Source: Betaproteobacteria bacterium HGW-Betaproteobacteria-16
GTDB taxonomy: Bacteria; Pseudomonadota; Gammaproteobacteria; Burkholderiales; Burkholderiaceae_C
Assembly: GCA_002840835.1 (NCBI GenBank)
Contig: PHCQ01000038.1
Coordinates: 1-45,174, forward strand
Direction: 5' to 3'
DNA length: 45,174 nt
Below, piece after piece: positions 40,225-45,174 of this stretch. Within the stretch, counting starts at the first letter, position 1. Every line of letters begins with the position of its first letter. A model generated the notes under the pieces. It was not told the origin of the DNA, searched no databases, and saw nothing but the letters and a program-made list of their open reading frames with translations. Both the position numbers and the translations under genes were made by a program.

Positions 40225-40246
40225 ACAGAAACGCTGAAGGCATTCT

Positions 40247-41560
40247 GTGGCAACTGGACCCACCTCTCTGGCCAAAACAGGCAAGTTCGGCGACCTCCGT
40301 CGCCGGCTTGTGTTCCTGTTGCTGGCTTTGGTTGTCTATCGCATCGGCTCGCACATTCCCGTGCCGGGGATCGATCCTGACCAGCTCCAGCAGCTGTTCC
40401 AGGGGCAGCAAGGCGGCATCTTGAACCTGTTCAACATGTTCTCGGGTGGCTCCTTGTCGCGTTTTGCGGTCTTTGCCTTGGGGATCATGCCGTACATCTC
40501 GGCGTCGATCATCATGCAGTTGATGACCTACGTGGTGCCCACTTTTGAGCAGCTGAAAAAAGAAGGTGAGGCGGGTCGTCGCAAGATTACCCAGTACACC
40601 CGCTACGGTACGCTCGCGCTGGCCATCTTTCAGTCCATGGGCATTGCCTTGGCGCTGGAAGGTCAACAGGGCTTGGTGATCGATCCGGGCATGGGCTTTC
40701 GCCTGACCGCTGTGGTGAGCCTGGTGGCTGGCACGATGTTCCTGATGTGGCTCGGCGAACAAATCACCGAGCGTGGACTGGGTAACGGTATTTCGCTGCT
40801 GATCTTCGCCAGCATCGTGTCCGGTTTGCCAAGCGCCATTGGTGGCTTGCTGGAACTGGTGCGTACCGGCGCGATGAATATCCTGATCGCCCTGTTCATC
40901 ATCGCTCTGGTGATTCTGGTGACGTATTTTGTGGTGTTCGTCGAACGCGGCCAGCGCAAGATTCTCGTGAACTACGCCCGGCGCCAAGTGGGCAACAAAG
41001 TCTATGGGGGCCAGTCGTCCCACCTGCCCTTGAAGCTGAACATGGCTGGCGTGATTCCGCCCATTTTCGCTTCGAGCATCATCCTGCTGCCCACCACCCT
41101 GGTGAGCTGGATCAGCACAGGTGATTCGACACGCTGGTTGCGTGACATTGCTTCGGCCCTGTCCCCCGGTCAGCCGATCTACGTCGCGCTGTATGCCGCC
41201 GCCATCGTCTTCTTCTGCTTTTTCTACACGGCGCTTCAGTTCAACAGCCGCGAGACGGCCGACAACCTGAAGAAGAGTGGTGCCTTCATCCCGGGTATTC
41301 GCCCAGGTGATCAAACCGCGCGCTACATCGACAAGATTTTGCTCAGGCTGACGCTGGCAGGTGCCATTTACATCACCACCGTCTGCCTGCTCCCGGAATT
41401 CCTGATCCTGAAATACAACGTGCCGTTCTACTTCGGTGGAACCTCACTGCTGATCATTGTGGTGGTCACGATGGATTTTATGGCCCAGGTTCAGAACTAC
41501 ATGATGTCGCAGCAATACGAATCGCTGCTCAAGAAGGCAAATTTCAAAACTTCTGGCTGA
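40247..41560 (+). CDS. secY: Protein translocase subunit SecY
   Basis: The 437-residue, ten-helix channel of the Sec translocon begins at GTG 40247. The early [10 protein letters not shown] segment leads to the plug region, and the cytoplasmic loop Tyr-Ala-Arg-Arg-Gln-Val-Gly is conserved. Its length is close to E. coli (443). It lies 22 bp after rplO and 5 bp before infA. Confidence 0.98.
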   Translation: MATGPTSLAKTGKFGDLRRRLVFLLLALVVYRIGSHIPVPGIDPDQLQQLFQGQQGGILNLFNMFSGGSLSRFAVFALGIMPYISASIIMQLMTYVVPTFEQLKKEGEAGRRKITQYTRYGTLALAIFQSMGIALALEGQQGLVIDPGMGFRLTAVVSLVAGTMFLMWLGEQITERGLGNGISLLIFASIVSGLPSAIGGLLELVRTGAMNILIALFIIALVILVTYFVVFVERGQRKILVNYARRQVGNKVYGGQSSHLPLKLNMAGVIPPIFASSIILLPTTLVSWISTGDSTRWLRDIASALSPGQPIYVALYAAAIVFFCFFYTALQFNSRETADNLKKSGAFIPGIRPGDQTARYIDKILLRLTLAGAIYITTVCLLPEFLILKYNVPFYFGGTSLLIIVVVTMDFMAQVQNYMMSQQYESLLKKANFKTSG

Positions 41561-41565
41561 GGTAA

Positions 41566-41784
41566 ATGTCCCGGGAAGACGTGATCGAGATGCAGGGAGA
41601 GGTGGTTGAAAACCTTCCCAATGCAACGTTCAGAGTCAAACTCGAAAACGGACACGTTGTTCTTGGGCACATTTCTGGAAAGATGCGGATGCACTACATC
41701 CGGATTCTTCCCGGAGACAAGGTCAAAGTGGAGCTCACGCCCTACGACCTGACCCGGGCAAGAATCGTTTTCAGGACAAAGTAG
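41566..41784 (+). CDS. infA: Translation initiation factor IF-1
   Basis: The 72-residue single OB-fold protein has the conserved [10 protein letters not shown] motif. GAGG overlaps the secY stop, 4 nt from the ATG. Placement between secY and rpmJ is common in betaproteobacteria. Some of these bacteria carry a second infA elsewhere, which cannot be checked here. Confidence 0.97.
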   Translation: MSREDVIEMQGEVVENLPNATFRVKLENGHVVLGHISGKMRMHYIRILPGDKVKVELTPYDLTRARIVFRTK

Positions 41785-41827
41785 TCAGTCGGTTGTTGGG
41801 TGTATTTGGAATATTTAGGAGAAAACT

Positions 41828-41941
41828 ATGAGAGTTTCAGCTTCGGTCAAGAAAATGTGCCGCAACTGTAAAATCATCAAGCGTCACGGCATCGTGCGGG
41901 TCATCTGCACCGATCCGCGTCACAAACAGCGTCAAGGCTGA
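41828..41941 (+). CDS. rpmJ: 50S ribosomal protein L36
   Basis: A 37-residue protein starts [14 protein letters not shown] and ends Asp-Pro-Arg-His-Lys-Gln-Arg-Gln-Gly. Its three cysteines and a histidine form the zinc-ribbon type of L36, suggesting a zinc-dependent ribosomal protein. AGGAG (41817-41821) lies 6 nt upstream. Confidence 0.97.
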   Translation: MRVSASVKKMCRNCKIIKRHGIVRVICTDPRHKQRQG

Positions 41942-41963
41942 TTGGTAAGTTCAGAGGTAAATC

Positions 41964-42329
41964 ATGGCTCGTATTGCAGGCATCAACATTCCGCCGCACA
42001 AGCACGCCGAAATCGGCTTGACGGCAATTTTTGGCATTGGTCGCACCCGCGCTCGGAAGATTTGCGAGGCCTGCGGTATTGACTACACCAAGAAGATCAA
42101 AGATCTGAGCGACGCAGAACTGGAAAAAGTTCGCGATCAGGTCGGTGTGTTCACGATCGAGGGTGACCTGCGCCGTGAAACCACGATGAACATCAAGCGT
42201 TTGATGGACATCGGTTGCTACCGTGGTTTCCGTCACCGCCGTGGTCTGCCCATGCGTGGCCAGCGCACGAAGACCAATGCCCGCACGCGCAAGGGTCCCC
42301 GCAAGGCCGCCCAGTCGCTGAAGAAATAA
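41964..42329 (+). CDS. rpsM: 30S ribosomal protein S13
   Basis: The 121-residue head protein contacts P-site tRNA through its basic C-terminus. The helix-hairpin-helix segment Ile-Phe-Gly-Ile-Gly-Arg-Thr-Arg-Ala and Arg-His-Arg-Arg-Gly-Leu-Pro are visible. In E. coli this gene's leader is the S4 repression site, but here only 22 bp separate it from rpmJ. Confidence 0.98.
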   Translation: MARIAGINIPPHKHAEIGLTAIFGIGRTRARKICEACGIDYTKKIKDLSDAELEKVRDQVGVFTIEGDLRRETTMNIKRLMDIGCYRGFRHRRGLPMRGQRTKTNARTRKGPRKAAQSLKK

Positions 42330-42347
42330 TTGGTTTGAAGGATTCCT

Positions 42348-42752
42348 ATGGCTAAGTCACCCTCCAGCAACGCATCCGCCCGCGTTCGCAAAAAAGTCCG
42401 CAAGAACATTGCTGACGGTATTGCACACGTGCACGCATCGTTCAACAACACCATCATCACCATCACCGACCGTCAAGGCAATGCGCTTTCATGGGCTTCG
42501 TCTGGTGGTCAGGGCTTCAAAGGCTCGCGCAAGTCCACGCCTTTTGCCGCCCAGGTGGCTTCAGAGGTGGCTGGCCGCGCAGCAATCGAGCAGGGCATCA
42601 AGAACCTCGACGTCGAGATCAAGGGCCCCGGTCCAGGTCGTGAGTCTTCGGTTCGCGCACTCGGCGCCCTGGGCATTCGCATCAACTCCATCTCTGATGT
42701 GACCCCTGTGCCGCACAACGGCTGCCGCCCCCAAAAGCGTCGCCGTATCTGA
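42348..42752 (+). CDS. rpsK: 30S ribosomal protein S11
   Basis: The 134-residue platform protein contains [10 protein letters not shown] and the C-terminal His-Asn-Gly-Cys-Arg-Pro-Lys/Gln-Lys-Arg-Arg-Arg signature. It is followed by a 164-bp gap containing a terminator-like hairpin, unlike the short gaps before it. Confidence 0.98.
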   Translation: MAKSPSSNASARVRKKVRKNIADGIAHVHASFNNTIITITDRQGNALSWASSGGQGFKGSRKSTPFAAQVASEVAGRAAIEQGIKNLDVEIKGPGPGRESSVRALGALGIRINSISDVTPVPHNGCRPQKRRRI

Positions 42753-42796
42753 GATTCGCCCGTTCAGGGTAGAATCAAAGGCTTTTCTTTTTGCGA

Positions 42797-42826
42797 GCCA
42801 CCGCAGTTTCCTGCGGTGGCATTTTT
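42797..42826 (+). terminator. Terminator-like hairpin between rpsK and rpsD
   Basis: GCCACCGCAG (42797-42806), a TTTC loop and CTGCGGTGGC (42811-42820) form a perfect 10-bp stem followed by ATTTTT. By form it is an intrinsic terminator inside the alpha operon; it may attenuate expression of rpsD-rpoA-rplQ. Confidence 0.75.
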
Positions 42827-42916
42827 ACTAAGCCCACTGCCAGATCCCGCCCGGGAATGGCTCCCGCAATGACATCGATCTGATGTGGGTTGCGGCAGAC
42901 AAACAAGGAACACAAC

Positions 42917-43540
42917 GTGGCACGTTACCTCGGCCCCAAGGCCAAACTATCCCGCCGTGAAGGCGCCGACCTGTTGCTCAAGAGCGCGCGCCGTTCGATC
43001 AGCGACAAGGCCAAATTCGATTCCAAGCCCGGTCAGCACGGCCGCACTTCCGGTCAGCGCACCTCTGACTTCGGCGTTCAATTGCGCGAAAAGCAGAAGG
43101 TCAAGCGCACCTATGGCGTGCTGGAGCGCCAGTTCCGCCGCTACTTCGCCGAAGCCGATCGCCGCCGTGGCAACACCGGCGCGAACCTGCTGTTCCTGCT
43201 GGAAGCCCGTCTTGACAACGTCGTCTTCCGCATGGGCTTCGCGTCCACCCGTGCCGAAGCTCGCCAGATCGTCTCTCACAAGGCAATCACCGTGAACGGC
43301 AAGTCCGTGAACATTCCTTCTTACTCGGTCAAAGCCGGCGACGTGGTCGCGGTGCGCGAGAAGTCGAAGAAGCAGGCTCGCGTGATTGAAGCCCTCGAAC
43401 TGGCCAAGCAAATCGGCTTCCCTGCATGGGTCGATGTGGCTGTGGACAAGGCCGAAGGCGTGTTCAAGAAGTCGCCTGATCGTGACGAGTTCGCGGCTGA
43501 CATCAACGAGTCGTTGATCGTCGAACTGTATTCCCGTTAA
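42917..43540 (+). CDS. rpsD: 30S ribosomal protein S4
   Basis: GTG 42917 (AAGGA 7 nt upstream) gives 207 residues beginning Ala-Arg-Tyr-Leu-Gly-Pro-Lys after the initiator. The C-terminal half holds the S4 RNA-binding motif ([11 protein letters not shown]). S4 starts 30S assembly and in E. coli represses the alpha operon. The N-terminal zinc cysteines of some S4 proteins are absent. Confidence 0.98.
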   Translation: MARYLGPKAKLSRREGADLLLKSARRSISDKAKFDSKPGQHGRTSGQRTSDFGVQLREKQKVKRTYGVLERQFRRYFAEADRRRGNTGANLLFLLEARLDNVVFRMGFASTRAEARQIVSHKAITVNGKSVNIPSYSVKAGDVVAVREKSKKQARVIEALELAKQIGFPAWVDVAVDKAEGVFKKSPDRDEFAADINESLIVELYSR

Positions 43541-43547
43541 TTTCGTT

Positions 43548-43574
43548 CCCGACATGCACGCAAGTGCGGTCGGG
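43548..43574 (+). promoter_or_regulatory. Stem-loop between rpsD and rpoA
   Basis: CCCGAC (43548-43553) pairs with GTCGGG (43569-43574), and GCAC (43556-43559) with GTGC (43564-43567) around a GCAA loop. No T-run. It may be a processing or binding site. Confidence 0.45.
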
Positions 43575-43630
43575 CCATGCTCCGTCTGCCTTATCGGTGT
43601 AACGAGCCGAGGGTACTGAAGGAAGTTTGA

Positions 43631-44617
43631 ATGCTGAACAATCTGCTGAAGCCCAAAACCATCAACGTCGAGCAACTCTCGACCAATCGTGCCAAAGTCA
43701 CGCTCGAGCCTTTCGAGCGCGGGTACGGCCACACGCTGGGCAATGCCCTGCGCCGGGTGCTGCTTTCTTCCATGGTGGGCCACGCGCCAACCGAGGTGAC
43801 CATCGCAGGCGTGGTGCACGAGTACTCTTCCATTGATGGCGTTCAGGAAGACGTCGTCAACATGCTGCTCAACCTCAAGGGGGTGGTGTTCAAGCTCCAC
43901 AACCGCGACGAAGTCACTCTGAGCCTGCGCAAGGACGGCGAAGGCCTGGTCACCGCTGCAGACATCCAGACCCCACACGATGTCGAGATCGTCAATCCCG
44001 GCCACGTGATTGCCACGCTGTCTGCCGGCGCCAAGCTCGACATGCAGATCAAGGTTGAAAAGGGCCGGGGCTACGTGCCAGGCAGCCTGCGCCGCAACGA
44101 CGAACAGTCGCGTTCCATTGGTCGTATCGTGCTCGACGCCTCGTTCTCCCCCGTGAAGCGCGTGAGCTACACGGTGGAAAGCGCTCGTGTGGAGCAGCGC
44201 ACCGACCTGGACAAGCTGGTGCTCGAAATCGAGACCAATGGGTCCATCGGTCCTGAAGAAGCCGTGCGTGCCTCCGCCAAGATCCTGGTGGAACAACTGG
44301 CCGTGTTCGCGCAGCTCGAAGGTGTCGAACTCTCAGCGTTCGACCAGCCCGCACAGCGCAGCTCGCAGCAGTTCGACCCGATCCTGCTTCGTCCTGTCGA
44401 CGAGCTCGAACTCACGGTGCGTTCGGCCAACTGCCTCAAGGCAGAGAACATCTACTACATCGGTGACCTGATCCAGCGCACCGAAAACGAGCTGCTCAAG
44501 ACCCCCAACCTGGGTCGGAAGTCGCTCAACGAAATCAAGGAAGTGCTTGCTTCGCGCGGGCTCACCTTGGGTATGAAGCTCGAAAACTGGCCGCCGGCCG
44601 GTCTCGACAAGCACTGA
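43631..44617 (+). CDS. rpoA: RNA polymerase alpha subunit
   Basis: The 328-residue protein has the N-terminal dimerisation domain ([16 protein letters not shown]), a flexible linker and the C-terminal helix-hairpin-helix domain ([10 protein letters not shown]) that binds UP elements and activators. Length matches E. coli (329). A 90-bp gap with a stem-loop precedes it. Confidence 0.98.
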   Translation: MLNNLLKPKTINVEQLSTNRAKVTLEPFERGYGHTLGNALRRVLLSSMVGHAPTEVTIAGVVHEYSSIDGVQEDVVNMLLNLKGVVFKLHNRDEVTLSLRKDGEGLVTAADIQTPHDVEIVNPGHVIATLSAGAKLDMQIKVEKGRGYVPGSLRRNDEQSRSIGRIVLDASFSPVKRVSYTVESARVEQRTDLDKLVLEIETNGSIGPEEAVRASAKILVEQLAVFAQLEGVELSAFDQPAQRSSQQFDPILLRPVDELELTVRSANCLKAENIYYIGDLIQRTENELLKTPNLGRKSLNEIKEVLASRGLTLGMKLENWPPAGLDKH

Positions 44618-44639
44618 AGACACTCAACTGTCTGACGAA

Positions 44640-44665
44640 CCCCCAGTACCTGATACGGCTGGGGG
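44640..44665 (+). promoter_or_regulatory. Stem-loop between rpoA and rplQ
   Basis: CCCCCAG (44640-44646) pairs perfectly with CTGGGGG (44659-44665) across a 12-nt loop. No T-run follows. It is the third hairpin in consecutive gaps of this operon. Confidence 0.5.
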
Positions 44666-44689
44666 CAAAACATCGAAAGGAAATCTCAA

Positions 44690-45085
44690 ATGCGTCACGG
44701 ACACGGACTTCGTAAACTCAACCGCACCAGCGAGCACCGCCTCGCCATGCTGCGCAACATGATGAATTCGCTGCTCACGCACGAAGCCATCAAGACCACG
44801 GTGCCGAAAGCCAAAGAACTTCGCCGCGTGGTCGAACCCATGATCACCCTGGCCAAGGTGCCCACCGTCGCCAACCGTCGCTTGGCCTTTGACCGCCTGC
44901 GCGACCGCGATGTGGTCGTGAAACTGTTCAACGAACTGGGCCCACGCTTCAAGGCGCGTCCAGGTGGCTACACCCGCATCTTGAAAATGGGTTTCCGCGT
45001 GGGTGACAATGCACCCATGGCGCTGGTTGAACTGGTTGATCGTGCAGAAGACACCACCGCAGCTGAAGACGCCGACAAAGCGTGA
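44690..45085 (+). CDS. rplQ: 50S ribosomal protein L17
   Basis: The 131-residue protein begins [13 protein letters not shown] and carries the L17 core, with a short acidic C-terminal tail. It lies near the polypeptide exit tunnel. Its TGA overlaps the extended -10 element of the following tRNA gene. Confidence 0.98.
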   Translation: MRHGHGLRKLNRTSEHRLAMLRNMMNSLLTHEAIKTTVPKAKELRRVVEPMITLAKVPTVANRRLAFDRLRDRDVVVKLFNELGPRFKARPGGYTRILKMGFRVGDNAPMALVELVDRAEDTTAAEDADKA

Positions 45086-45091
45086 TAGAAT
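45083..45091 (+). promoter_or_regulatory. Extended -10 element of the tRNA gene
   Basis: TGATAGAAT fits the extended -10 form TGnTAnAAT and overlaps the rplQ stop. No good -35 box is visible. Transcription would begin about 5 nt before the tRNA. Confidence 0.45.
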
Positions 45092-45102
45092 ACAAGGCTT
45101 GA

Positions 45103-45174
<72 letters not shown>

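Overview
The window is chromosomal DNA of high G+C content (I judge about 63-66% by eye) from a betaproteobacterium. Gene order and protein style point to the Comamonadaceae, probably a Hydrogenophaga-like organism: a rplN-to-rplQ ribosomal block, a NahR/NagR-type regulator beside salicylate 5-hydroxylase genes, a complete Rhizobium-type glp ABC transporter, and many GC-rich REP-like palindromes. The genus is inference; the family-level placement is fairly safe.

Layout. (1) 2-12688: the 3' 6.9 kb of a giant repetitive surface or secreted protein whose 5' end lies outside the window. It is followed without real gaps by a TolC-like lipoprotein, a periplasmic HlyD-like adaptor, a GAF-HlyD membrane fusion and a PqqD-like/M50-metalloprotease/HlyD membrane fusion. 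No ABC or RND pump is present. This is the best candidate for a poorly described export system. (2) 12754-16399: a tiny membrane protein, a NagR-like LysR regulator, and nagG-nagH-nagAb (salicylate 5-hydroxylase oxygenase subunits and ferredoxin). (3) 16385-25417: housekeeping genes: queA, a flavin reductase, recG (carrying two in-frame REP-like insertions), a lipoprotein, oxyR-dps, ubiA, a small membrane protein and proC. (4) 25589-35946: a full glycerol regulon, with glpR-glpK on the minus strand and the divergent glpS-T-P-Q-U-V-glpD on the plus strand, so that uptake, phosphorylation, oxidation and repression lie together. (5) 35957-45174: the spc and alpha ribosomal operons from a strong promoter before rplN through secY, infA, rpmJ, rpsM-K-D, rpoA and rplQ, ending in an initiator tRNA cut by the window edge.

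Structure beyond genes. A family of palindromic repeats occurs at least six times. Four copies lie directly behind stop codons, all in the same orientation relative to the upstream gene. Two sit in the opposite orientation inside recG and are read through in frame. There is also a nested inverted repeat between two convergent genes, tandem repeats of exactly 258 and 306 bp inside the giant gene, an intrinsic-terminator-like hairpin in the alpha operon just before rpsD, and a predicted leaderless oxyR. The two glycerol-transporter ATPases carry complementary defects that predict one working and one degenerate ATP site.
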